64,000 nt of DNA, from contig LUCM01006703.1 of NCBI GenBank assembly GCA_008360955.1, positions 56,377-120,376 on the forward strand. Reading direction: 5' to 3'. Made by a program: the position numbers and the translations under genes. The notes beneath the pieces were generated by a model that was not told the origin of the DNA, ran no database searches, and worked only from the letters and a program-made list of their open reading frames with translations. Positions within the stretch are counted from its first letter, which is position 1. Every line of letters starts with the position of its first letter. The stretch comes from Fasciolopsis buskii (Eukaryota; Platyhelminthes; Trematoda; Plagiorchiida; Fasciolidae). Below, in pieces: positions 35,996 through 48,003 of this stretch.

Positions 35996-38900
35996 CAGTC
36001 TTAAAGAGCCTGTATATTTATGATCTCATTCTATTCAAACAGCTAATCAATCAACCCGTCGATCCAACATTACTGGAATTCACCAACACCACCACAAAAA
36101 TCAATAATTTTAAGCACTCACTATATTTACGTCACTTTGAGGAATCTCCTACAGAAACTGGAGTTTAGACAGTGTTTCTCTTGACACACGATTGTGTTTC
36201 TTCTTGCCGTATCTGACTGATGCCATTTAAAGCTGTTTTAAATTTCTACATTTTTCCGAAAAAATTGCTTCTTCTCCATCCAAAATGAGCTGAGCATAGT
36301 GTAAGGGTAGTTGATATTGATTTGTCATAACCAGTACCCAGGTCAGAGATCAAAGCGGCCATGGAGACACCGAACTGATTGCATCAATCGACCATCTGAG
36401 CGAAAGCGCTGCTTGAAAAATTTGATGAATGTCCAGGGACTGAATGAACCAATAGAAAAGTCATATAAGCTATATGATCTTGATTAATAAACGATTTTTT
36501 CTCATCTTGGTTTTTCTGACCAGAATTAGTGGGAATTGGACATAACGGTTGAGAGATAGAACTGAGTGAGGATTTGACGGTCGAAGTAGAGCAGACGTCT
36601 CCTCTTCCCTTTTTTCGCTATAAAACAGTAAGAGGTAAATCTGCTACCAAAACCAAATGTGTTGGCAGTTGAAATTCTGCGAATTTTCCCTCTGACAGCC
36701 AATCATTGGAGGTGGCGGTCGTAGGTTTTGCCGCATTGCCGTGAACAGTTCATGATATTTCTTATTTCTTCCTTCGAGACTGTTTTGCCCCTTCCAGTTC
36801 AGCTCAGTTGGCACGGGACAGAAGTGACACGCAGGGTTAAACGAGCTTCCGGGAACAGTAATGCCCCAATTATCCACGAACCAGAAATGCTCAAACGGTC
36901 TGTATGGTGACTTTAAGGTGACGGGCTGGAGTCCTCTAACTGCCGGCCAACTTTTCAATTTTGCAGCTGTCCATTAGCCACAACCCACTTCCTTGAAAAC
37001 GGCGTATTTTCCGCATCACCAACATAGGACGGGGGAGATACCAGAATCAGATTGCGTGTGGCCATGGTAGAAAATTACCTCAATAGCTGTGTCCAACAGA
37101 ACATTTTAATGAACTTATCTATAGACAATACCATCTAGAAATGCTTGTCCTTTCAGTCTCCTACAATATGGCCCCTCAGACATGTGCTCAACCTCCATGG
37201 TGTGCAATATATTCGTTCTATCATCATGTCAGTCTTCTTAGTTTCAGAGTTACGCTCCTTCGCATATCTTTGGTGAGCATGCATGAATAACCAGAACATT
37301 GGTTTTTCGATTCGGGCAGTTGATTGTTGTTGCTCGTTCCTCTGCATTTCGGTCGCTGCAGAAACAGCAATGCTCCTCGTTGACGGGAATACATGTTCAT
37401 GCAACCAAAGATACAGATGGAGGCTGAATAGAGTGGTAGGCTATCTGGTCACGGCTTGTCATCGGAAATGATCAGATCTGATAACTCTGGTTAAAAGCTG
37501 AGCGTCTTATTTTGATTTTAGCTTGGTCTCTCAGCCCGTGGGATACGCTGAAAACCAACCGTGCCTTTCAGTCAACCATCTCATATTAAGAAGTTTACGG
37601 TATTCGGTTGTGCTGCATCCCATTAAAAGAACATTTGGGTTTGGTTAAACTGAATACTTCGGAATGACTTCATGAATCCTCATGATCAGTTCATCTCGAC
37701 CGGAGGGGCGTTTATTGCCGAGCATTGCCGAGCAATCAGGCGACGACTTGTACTGAATGGTCAATGAGTATGGACGACAAATTGAAATAAAACAATCTTC
37801 TTTCATGTGTAGTGAAGTACCTTCATCCAGTCAGTCAGATGGGGCATGGAGTCTGTCAGATGGTCATTCAGTCGGGTGCACTCCAAGATCAGTCAGACTT
37901 TTATCTTTCATCCAAACAGGTTTAATTTTCAAAGAATCGGCGAACGCAACATGGCTATCTCCCAGTGCGGTGGACTACGTGGACTTACTCTAGTTCGCAT
38001 ATGTCCCGGTCGAGATATTACAGTACATAAATTGTGTCGGAACGTTCCTAGGTTAAGGATAGTGGAACTGACGACTGCATACATGACGGTTTTTGTAGTA
38101 AAGTAGTGCAGGATAGGAGAAACGTGTTTTACAAACTCATTATGGTGAGTGGCTTATGCTTATCGTGCTTGGATATACTGAGAAACACCGAGACTAAAGC
38201 CAACATGGATCTCTTAAGCAAATTATCTATTTATCTTTACGGTCATCGTTAATAAAATCCGATGGTATTTCACGGCTCATCAAGGAACTCGGCAAACCCA
38301 TGGAAGTTGTAAACCCAAAAGAATAAAGGCGAATGCCAACTGTGTTTTCACTCAAACCTTGGTTAACTTTCATGCTAGATCGTGACGGGATACATTCACG
38401 TGAAATTGTTTCACTAGCCAAGTTGAGGAATTTCACACATGATCCTGTTCTTCTGCTTCTTTTCATGAAGAATGGAATAGTGACCAGCAAATTAAAATCC
38501 AGATAGTAGTACTCTTAGTTTTTAACCGTATGGCATTGCATGGTCCTATACTCTGCTTTACTGTATTTTTATGGCATCTGCACTGGTCGAGGGAGTCAAA
38601 GTGAAGCGAAGATACGTGCAACTTCCATCCTCAGTCTCAGCTTGCAGCAATAAGAAGGGTTGGAACTTGGGAGAACTCTAAGTGAACTGCACTAAAATGA
38701 GCTGACGCATACAGAACTGAAAGCCATTTTAGTCCCTTGTTCAATTCTCCGTTATGAGCTGTAATATACGGAAAAAAGCTGGAAGCAATAACAAACAAAT
38801 CACAGAGGTCAAACTTGCTTTAGCACTTTAATTAGAATACAAATCGGAAATACGCAAGAAAAGTTCAAACAACCGAAAGACAGCGTCAACTAAAAGCAAA

Positions 38901-39478
38901 GGCTAACATATGCACCAGATTAATACGGGAGATTAGCGCATTGATTCTTTAGTGAATATACCAATATGGTCTTCGTCAGCCCTCCGTGACAAAGCCCGCA
39001 GTAAATTATCGGAGAAATTCCCGGCACTTTTGACTTCGAATTGGGGAAACTTTGATTAGCAAATATTAGTCGGCGAATTCGCTCGTATAAGAGTGTTTTT
39101 GGTTCAAACTATTATCATCCGACTTACATTTGTCCAAGAATGATAGATTGTTAAAATGCCAGAAAACGGAGGGTTTTTGGCTATTGTCAAAGACGTGGGC
39201 AGCAAAGATTTTTGATTCCGTAACTTTTGATGTACCGAACACCCTAACCCATTGAACCAACTCCAGTCAGTTTGATGGTATCCAAACGGCACGGTGAAGT
39301 AAAGATCAAATATTATGTGCGAAATTAGCCATAGTGCACTTAGGAGACCCTATGAAATCCTCGAAAACCTTAGCACAAAACTTATTATGTTAGGGATTAT
39401 CGAGACGGCAGGCTTGTGCCCGTTCCGCAGCGTGATCAGAAACACTGGTCAGACGTCAACGATATTTTATTTTCATCA
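35996..39478. other. No recognisable gene
   Basis: Short open frames (up to 104 codons at 36644-36958, minus); no domain or clear repeat identified. Confidence 0.6.
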
Positions 39479-39480
39479 GC

Positions 39481-39580
39481 TAATTCACCATGTGATGTCA
39501 TCGTTCAACTCACCATTAAGAAACCATGGAAGCACTGTACAGCTGTTTCATCCTTGTTAGGAATCATCAGCAATTCCAAA
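39481..39580 (-). repeat. Hammerhead-SINE family copy B
   Basis: Minus-strand family copy. From 39580 downwards it holds the hammerhead-like domain (see the ncRNA entry), followed by the conserved tail: 'cttccatggtttcttaatgg', 'gagttg', then 'gatgacatcacatggtgaatt' in part, ending near 39481. The tail matches 7664-7715 and 52771-52820 closely. No tRNA-like head was located next to this copy. Confidence 0.8.
39524..39580 (-). ncRNA. Type-I hammerhead ribozyme candidate
   Basis: On the minus strand the invariant core is complete: CTGATGA (39564-39570), then G-A-A-A (39546-39549), then U16.1 and A17 (39538-39539). Stem II: TCCT pairs with AGGA around an AACA loop, but the position next to the core is a T-T mismatch instead of G-C. 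Stem III is minimal, ACAG against CTGT with no loop, as in schistosome hammerheads that work as dimers or with short stem III. Stem I: GGAA pairs with TTCC and TTG with CAG (one G-T) around a 3-nt bulge, giving the internal loop needed for tertiary contacts. Predicted cleavage follows the A of GTA at 39538. Role in such elements: processing of tandem transcripts. Activity is inferred, not shown. Confidence 0.68.
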
Positions 39581-39599
39581 GGCACTACTTTCAAACATG

Positions 39600-41635
39600 T
39601 AGGTAGGCGATTTTGCGTAGGTGCCGCGAAGGTATTGAGGTGTGCATCACCTCCCATATACAAAAGCTTCTCTGTTGAACTAAATACCGTGAGGCTTGAA
39701 AAGTGACGAGGCGCACTAGCGAATTTAAAGGGAATATGATCAAATGGTGGTCCTGCTTCTTGTAATAGTGTCCACCCAAGGATAGGTAATGACTGATTCG
39801 TTCATTCTTTAGAAGTGTAAGTAGAATTTATCTACGGGATATGTGTGTCCTAGTTGACTGGCTCAGCTAAGGTGAAATCACTGAAACCTGTGGACAAAAA
39901 AGCTCGAAAAATTCCCGTATCGAAAACGACCTCGTTAAAGCAGTTTACTCACGCAAATCTAATGTATTGATTGCAATAAAGTTTTCCAGCTTGTGTGTGC
40001 AGAAACTGAGTGTAAGGCAAAGGGGCATGCCTTTTTTACATGTATGATACACAATATCTGCCGCAGAAGTTACTTCCGGAAGCTTACCGAGAGAATAGAT
40101 TCGTTCTGTTAGCAAGTTTACTGTCCATGATACATTCTGGATACAATTACTATCGATCTTTAGGTGGCTGACCATGTTCGGGTATATACTATGAACCTGA
40201 CTTCATAACTGCGTTTTGTTGGTATCCATAGTCCTTATTTCTGTTTGTCCACTTCCTAAATGATTTATGAACAAGCCAGAATTAAAAGCGCCTGCTTACA
40301 AGTCGACTCTTCGCCATGACAACGCTAGACTGGACATGATTGGTTGGCTCCGACCAAATAGCCTTGAGGTCAAAAAATTAAAAAAGTTCATGATAAACAT
40401 CTGGATGAACACGTTGACCGATGATGCTTTTATTAGTAAAACTTTCTTCTGTTCGTGTATCCGATGGACATACGTAGCTGCGGTAGCCACACCCTAGACA
40501 TGCTGAATCACCTTCCTAACTCCATTTTCTCTCTCGCTTTGTCTGTCTCCGTTTCTGTCTCTCACGCTGTTTTATTTTCAATGGGAAGATTTGCACGAGA
40601 AACCTATAAATAGATCATCACAACTGTGGTTGACTGAGGCGCTTGACCATAGGTTTGACTTATGTCGCTTAAACAGGCCAACACCCTTACTCATTACCAA
40701 AAATCAGTGAGGAGTTTAGTACTGAAACTACATGAATTGCACGACTAACAACTCGGATGGAACGCCTTTAGCTGAACTGTTCCAATGGACAAATCTGTAG
40801 ACTGTATAAAAAATCTCGATTGGGTCAAAACTTTACGATCGAAAACATGTTCACTTTACGAGGACGACAGATCACCAATAAACTGATAATTGTTATTTAC
40901 AAAACTATTACCCGATTAAGTTCAGTTTTCACAGTGCCCGTGTAAAGCCTACTACAGTGCATCATGTGTACAGTAAGGGCCCTTTGGATGGATCGGATCT
41001 GTTTTCTCCACGGGGCGCTCGCTTTTTGGAGGGAATTTTTTCGGACATCAAAATGGGAACCGCGGCATTGCGCTTGTCTTAGGGAAGCTATCACCATTTT
41101 AGGACTAGCTGTGAAGAGTAGTGCCGCACTAAGAGATTTTGTGTTTGACGGAACTTACCTGCCCAAGTGGTGTTTTGATACCATAAAATCTCCTACCTTG
41201 TGTTTAACGGTTTCAGTCGATCATACCAAAACTAGTTTAAACCTCTGTTCCCTTAAGCAAGCATAGATGATCAAGTAGCTTCTAGCCAGCCAACGCGACT
41301 CTTTCTTACTAGTTCTAATCATAAGATATCTCTGGGTTAGTTCTAGACAAAGCTCATCCGTCGATCGTCTTTCGTGCTTCAAGTTCCTTGGTTTTTATTT
41401 TCTAGTCCTCACTTTGAGCTACACTCTAGCTAACCTCCAACGGGGTCACAAAAACCAGGTGGCTTTAAACATTGTCCCTCATTCTGGGATCTCAATCCTT
41501 ATCTCATTTCTGCGATTCGGAACATGAGGTACAAGAATGAAAACAACAGTAATGTATTCGCTGTTTTTTTCTTTATTGAACCACAAATGCACATTATAAC
41601 AAGATGAGGGCCGTGGCCAACAGGAGTCTGTCGAA
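39600..41635. other. No recognisable gene
   Basis: Short open frames only; nothing identified. Confidence 0.6.
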
Positions 41636-41639
41636 TGGT

Positions 41640-41716
41640 AAATTTGTCGGCGATACAAATGGTCAAACCCGCGATCTTTACGTCCAGATGCCAAGACGTT
41701 GACCACCTGATCATCT
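41640..41716 (-). repeat. tRNA-like SINE head fragment (minus)
   Basis: On the minus strand 'gatcaggtggtcaacgtcttgg' in part (A box, 41698-41710) precedes 'gcgggtttgacc' (B box, 41661-41672). The stretch is homologous to the head at 54.97-55.03 kb on the same strand and less clearly to 3.41-3.49 kb. Confidence 0.6.
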
Positions 41717-42240
41717 TGTCCTATCTACCGTGCCTAGTCTTGACTCGGCGCTGCAAGATTGTTCGTACAAAAACCAACCGATTTCGACATTTTGGCACCA
41801 ACTCTTGCCCCCCTCGTCGGCTGGAACTTGATACACACACTGCGGCTGCAGTGGTCAGGCTGCCAGCAAAACGGCGTTTAAACCTAAATATTATGCCTTC
41901 AAATCTTTTTGTCGCCGGTCAGTTTTCTTTTCCGCATCCTAATCTCGGTCACTCCATCCATCCCGAAAAAGTACACTATAGCGTTGTTATTACAGACGAA
42001 CATGACAGATGGACTTCTCTGTTAAGCATAAAGGTATACGGTGACTCAGTTGCATTTATTTGTTCCCCGTCTGTGAATTGCCCTGGATAGAAAGAGAGAA
42101 AGGTAGTAAGTCGAGTCACTATCAGCCAGGAAATATGTATGCTGAAGTCTTTGTGGTAGCGCATGAAGGTGAAATGCAAAACCACGGTACTGCTCATGCG
42201 GGCTTGCTTGCAATACCAAACGAATACAAATCAACAGTAT
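41717..42240. other. No recognisable gene
   Basis: A 151-codon open frame (41635-42090, plus) starts in the antisense of the SINE head and has no recognisable domain; it is probably chance. Confidence 0.55.
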
Positions 42241-42241
42241 C

Positions 42242-42868
42242 ATAGTCGGTGACCATTCTAGGGATTTTGGTGCCGCAGATTTTAGTTCTGTTATTAATTT
42301 TCCACAGATTTGTTGTGTTGCCGAGTTGGGTTGATCTATGCACACACTGAAGCACAAGACACAAGTACTCGCAGCGCGCGATATCACAGGAGCACACAGC
42401 CTGTAGTCTAGTAGGACACGAACACACACACAAAGGTTGGAGATACAAAAAGTTCGGGATCAAGACTCAAGACCCGTAGTCGCACAAGGAATGGGACAGA
42501 TCTGCTGCTCCACACGGAACAATAAGCGGCGCGAAATACGAACAGCTAGCCCGGCCCGCTAGCGAAAGAGAAAAGACGAAAACAGGGTATTGCAGCGCGT
42601 TTATTGTTGACCCACCAACACAAGTCAGAATTCAAGTGGGCTCTATCGCTTATGTATTTTTATTGGGTGGCCTTGATCGATGTGTGGACTAGCCAATCAC
42701 AGAACGGGCTTTTGTGAATCCTTTCGCGGACATATAAAAATATTCAACCGCGCAATATTTCAAATAACGTCAATTTCGAGATACTTAGAAAAGGGCAAGT
42801 TCTTTTGGAAAATTAATAGCAGAACTAAAATCTGCGGCACCAAAAACCCTAAAATGGCCACCGACCAT
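42242..42868. repeat. Inverted 62-nt arms around a promoter-like centre
   Basis: The arms 42242-42303 and 42807-42868 are inverted copies matching at 57 of 62 positions. Both contain 'actaaaatctgcggcacca' and an ATG in the same place (minus strand at 42254-42256, plus strand at 42854-42856), each starting a short frame (MVTDYD..., MATDHN...). The 503-bp centre holds a CCAAT box (42692-42698) and TATATAAAAA-like box (42732-42740) facing right, and AATAAA-type signals on the minus strand (42600-42605, 42658-42663). It looks like retroelement leader or LTR material in a head-to-head arrangement, or a foldback element. The family is not recognised. Confidence 0.72.
42732..42740 (+). promoter_or_regulatory. 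TATA-like box with upstream CCAAT
   Basis: 'atataaaaa' lies 33 bp downstream of 'gccaatcac' and about 115 bp upstream of the ATG at 42854. The arrangement fits a pol II core promoter, possibly of retroelement origin. It is a sequence match only, and such AT-rich boxes arise often by chance here. Confidence 0.35.
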
Positions 42869-42874
42869 AACAAA

Positions 42875-45800
42875 CAGTTAGTCTGATTCCAAATTCCTCA
42901 GCACAGTCGGGCTGGGTGTGTCGGGCTCGAAGTAGGTTACTCGTCGTAAGCGCTTCTTGAAATGTTCCCAATTTAGCGTGCACCTCAAAAAGTTTGTGCT
43001 GAGAAAATTCTACGCATTTTGCTCTCGTGGTAGAGGTGTTTTCAATAAAGTGTGAGGATAAAGACAAATGGCAGGCACTTCCCACTTGGCTGGTTGGTCT
43101 TTGAGAGTCATTACAGGAGAGGCGGCTAGATCCTGAAGTCAAATCAACCGCGAGAGGTGTTATGCCCGCTGTCTAGTCCCATCCGAATGGCGTATGAAAT
43201 GAGTAAACAGATATCGGCTCCCAGTGAGCTAAAGAAATCCCGAACCCCCTTACTACCTGGTAGATTAGACTGTCCGGCCAAAGGATTGCGTTACGGCCTC
43301 CTAGGTCAATCCTAGACTTCGGTTTGGCCAACCGGGTGGTGCGAAGCCCACAGGAGAACCATGATTCCCAACGGATAATCGGTAGTGAGGAGACGGCGAC
43401 TGAAAGAGTTGACATTTGCATGATGAATTCTGCGTATTGTTTCTTGTTCTTTTCTCTTTCTCTCACTATTTTCTCCATCACAGTTGTGATTATCTTTTAT
43501 CTGTAAGCACATTCGTGGTTCTTTTATGTATATATCTATGCTATCAAGTAATAAAGAACAGGTGACTTAAATGTTAGTTGGTTTTGTTGCGAATCACAAA
43601 AGTCTGTTGTCTTATATTGCACTGGGGCAAGAAAAAATCAGTAAGTGTTCTTGATCCCCTATAAGCTATTGCGTAGTATAGTTTTCTTGAAGGTGAATAC
43701 AAGGGCCAAAAGCACATCTACATCTCTAACGAAAAAAATACCATACTGTTTCAATCTGCATAAGTCAAGACTTAGCTTGGAAGCAATTTTGTGCATTTAA
43801 ACGACCGACTAGCGCAGAATCACCATGTACTACCTCGGACAGTGGACAGTTTCAGTGTCTCTGTGCTAGTGCTTTTCTTGTAGCGGATATCAAAGTAAAT
43901 ATTTGTGTTCAAAATGTGTCTGCCTCGGTACAAACTTATCCCCTCGGAGTTCCAAGTCCTATTTTAAGAGCGATGAGAAGTGGTTGTTGTTATGTTCAGG
44001 CGGATTACTAACAAGAAATTCCACAAAATCGTCCTCTGTTTGGATTTATTTTATCCGCGGCATGAAATTTTGAATCACATCTTATTCCGTCACCAAGTGC
44101 ATGGCATCATTTAGTTGGCATTGGATGCCTTTATCTGGTTTATTATTCGCATCTGTTAATAGAGAAAAGTTTCCGCGGAGTCACAAAATCGCTGAGCATA
44201 ACATCTGCAGATCTGATATGAGTAAAAAGTTGGAAATTATCTATAAGAGACGAACCAACGTTTGCGAAGACATTCAACAATAAGAAGCACCTACGTTCAT
44301 ATATGTGGCAGCTGCTGACCGATCGTTTTCGCTGTTGGGCATGCTATTAACAACAGCCTGTCAGTGGAACAAGCCCAGCCTGTTTTGCTTCTAAGTATTC
44401 TTTATTACAGTTCCAGTTAACGTAAGATATCCAAAGCCCCTGTGCACGAATAGTGGATCTTGATTCTGCCTATTCATTACCCTAGTCAAAGATAGACATT
44501 TCCGTGGTGGTGTAGCTCCGATCACGTTAGCCGATAATTTGAGCGAAAGTGCCGTATGAGAAAGTTTGTGAATAACAATGAACCGAATCAGACTGTAAAA
44601 GAATGGATCAGTGAGTGCTGATAATTAAAGACTAATATAAACAATTCAGTTTTGAGTATTAAACGAAATTTTATGTCTGATCGGCTTGATTTCTCTCACT
44701 TGAGTTAGTGGAAAGAGGCGATAATGATCGAGAGGCGGAATCGACTGAAGATTTGTGGATGAACTAGGGCAGATATCTTCCTCCTTTTTCTCTGTTATCA
44801 AACACTTTGCATTCCCAGTTCTGTAGTCTTTGTACCCACGAGCAATTAATACAAATTCTAGTCGGCAGGTTTTCGCACATGTAACTGGTAAAAAAAGTCA
44901 AAGTAGGGATTAACACAATCTGGGATTTTTGATTCAATGAATTCCGATGGCGAGCTCGTGCAAACAACGTATGACTGCATTAACAAGTTGCGAGGCTGCC
45001 TGAAACCAACCGGAAGATTAGGTGGGAAAAAAGAATTTACCGGCAACAATCCACAATTATTGCCAAATAGTTCTTTTACTGTTTCAGATCCACTAAATAA
45101 ATAATGTTCTTGCATCGCAATATTCGTTCACTGATTGATCACCATAGCTTTGGAGTGAGAAAAATGTGGTCTCCTAGCAGAGCCTTTCCTTACTTTATTA
45201 ATCCGGATTCCTAAAAAGCGTATTAGGTCTGCCGCTCTTTCAAATTTCTACTCATGATTATTATTACAAAAATCGGTGTTAGAAGAGCTCGCTAAAAATC
45301 TCGGACCTCAAATGAAAACTTTTCCACCGTGTCGAAATCTGAAGCATATTACTTATAAAGCAGATAGTAGATAGTTTCTGTAAGCATACTACCGGGTTGT
45401 TTGACCCCATGGGGCGTACCGCGCAGCACCTGCCGTGACTTAAAAATATAGATAGGGATCATGCGAGAAATGCGGTTCTGTTAGGAATGATTCTGTACGC
45501 ACTTTGGTCGTAAACACACATGTGGCCGCCGCTACAAGACCAAGGCACTACAGGGATGAGTATATATACAAAGGCCAATGGTCAAGTGTTCTACGCAATC
45601 TCAGAAGCGTTCAGAATTGTTCTGGCCCTAGATGTAAAAAGGCATGGGTTTAGTGTGAAATGAGGCAAGAAACAGTATACTATATCGTAATTAGATTTAA
45701 GGCGAAGCCTCTGCTTTTCTAGAAGTAAAGAAGGATGACAAAAAAAATTTTTTTCGGCTTTGAGGAGGGAAGGGCAATGAAGTATACGAATTGAAATTTC

Positions 45801-47934
45801 CTAGAGGATAGAACTAAAGAGCCAGTTACAATGGTGTCAGAAGCGTAAGTTACTCAAGACTGTTTTCATTTGAACTGGATTAGTAATGTGCGACATGAGC
45901 TTTCGAAACGCTAGTCTTATAAGAATTGGATATTTATTACCCCGTACTGTATGAAGCAGACGGCAATTTGGGGGGCCAAGTCGCCCCTTCCTGTGTGGTT
46001 GGCCCCGACGGCTATAGGGTATGATCCTGCTGCATCGTTCATATATGAAGCATATAATAGTCCCGGTAATCCAAAATGAATGAGGCACACTTGCTGGTTG
46101 CCATTTGACTGACTTTACTTCAAGCTGTGGGGAGACTGAACATGTGATATGATGAACTTGGCTGAGAAAAGTAGTGGCACAGTGAGCTGATCTTTTTGAC
46201 CAGTTCTTGGTTCCAAATTCGATTGACGTTATCCATGAGTCATCTAAAATTTAAAGATATTTCCAAGTGGAAAGTTTTCCAAACAGCCAAAATTTAGTCC
46301 CCCAAACCATGAAATGTGAGTATCAGAAGCGCCTGAACTTTGTGCTGAGCCGAATGATGAGTTGATCATTTGACGAGTTTCGTTTAGTTGACTACATAAA
46401 TCTTCTGTTCGGCAGCGCAATCACACGCATTTGCACTGATCGCTCTGATGAAGAAAAATAAAATGATCATTGAAGACTAGACTCATGAGGCACAGGATTG
46501 ATGAATCGGACAAAGATTCCCTCTCGCAGGGGTAAGGACATTTGGCTAGCTATCAAATCGGAATGTAAGGGTGTCGGCACAACTTGGAGAAAACAGTACC
46601 AGTCATAACCTAGCAATTTGGTTGCTGTTTATACAAAAAAATAAACAATTGTTACCTTCTTCATTTTCACTAAATGTCCAATTGATATTACAGACAAAAG
46701 TCTGTGACCGTGTAACTAGCTGATCAGTAGGTATTATATCAGTTGATGTAATTCTACAAACCATTGATATACTAACCAGTTTGTCTAACGAGCAAAGCGC
46801 TACATTAACAGTAATTCGGCTGGAGTTCATTTTCTATTTCAAGATAGGAGAATATAATTTTCCGGTGATTCCTAACTCCCTTAATGAGATATCAGTACAA
46901 TGTCTTCATGACTGCCTACCTGTGGACTGAGGATTTATATTAAATGCTTATTATTCAGTAGACAGGAATCCTGATATGCCTTTGCATTTTGGCCAGTGGG
47001 GTCTGGGAAGACGCACTGAATATGATTAGTCTGCATGAAACCAGATGCCACAGACAGCCCGGACTGTAGCCTTTCTAATAAACCCAAGCGGTTTTGACCG
47101 CAAGTCACTCGTGAATTTGGCGATCAATGTGTGAGGTGCGTGACAGGCGTTGCGGCTATTTGACCTGACAGATATAGGTACGACCTCCACATTTTTGAAG
47201 TTTGGGTAAATATGTCCATGAGTAAAAAGCAATGAAAGCTTCTGTAATTGTTGCAATGTTGTATTGGATTTTCGGCTCCTACTCCAAACCAGAAGTGTGA
47301 ATCTGCATGTGGCCCAAGTTATCGAAACATGGGTTGAAGGGGACGCAAGAAATACTGATCACACTGATGATCTACCTCTCAATGCCACCTCTAGACCAGT
47401 TTTCTCGTTGAAGATCAGGGATACGTTTTCAGCGGATATGACAACATGTTGTGTTTACCAAATCGGTTGCCCTCGTGGTCTGGCCAAACGACGCCAAACT
47501 GATTAGTCTCGAGACCACCACACCACCGGGCCTAGTCACCAACTCACAAGGACGAAGATGACAAAATTACCGTTCGCTTTCTATTGTCTAATCAGCTGGT
47601 CGATTTGAAGAAGTAATTCGGACTACTCGACACACTCAGCAATTTGCAATCAAATGCGGTCAAGTATCACCAATTATTCACTGCCGAACCCATCCTAATT
47701 CGTCTAGTTACCCCAAGTAAATCGTTTTTAAACCGATTTTAAACGGTCAGTCAAGACCTCTGATATATCATTTCCTCCCGGGGTCAAGATGACGCAATAC
47801 CCTTAACAGGTTGCTTTTTTACCGTGACCAAATTAATCCCAAATCGACCGACATAAGTGATTTTGTAAGCGTTCGCCATTATCTTTGTTAACTTGGCAAC
47901 GTAGTCCGAACACGTGATATCCACAACTTTCCCG
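42875..47934. other. No recognisable gene
   Basis: About 5 kb with open frames up to about 102 codons (43173-43481, minus), none recognisable. No tRNA-like head with both boxes was seen. Confidence 0.55.
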
Positions 47935-48003
47935 GGTTGGTAATCAAGGAGTTAACAACGTGGAACTTGAACACTTGTAGGTCATGGAGTTCGATTACCC
48001 CTG
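47935..48003 (+). repeat. tRNA-like SINE head fragment
   Basis: 'caaggagttaacaacgtgg' (47945-47963) and 'gagttcgattaccc' (47987-48000) resemble A and B boxes at tRNA-like spacing, and the head aligns loosely with those at 32.8 and 60.3 kb. Degraded. Confidence 0.45.

Noticed and set aside
41635..42090. 151-codon open frame on the plus strand
   Set aside because: Its start is the antisense of a tRNA-derived SINE head and the remainder has no recognisable domain.
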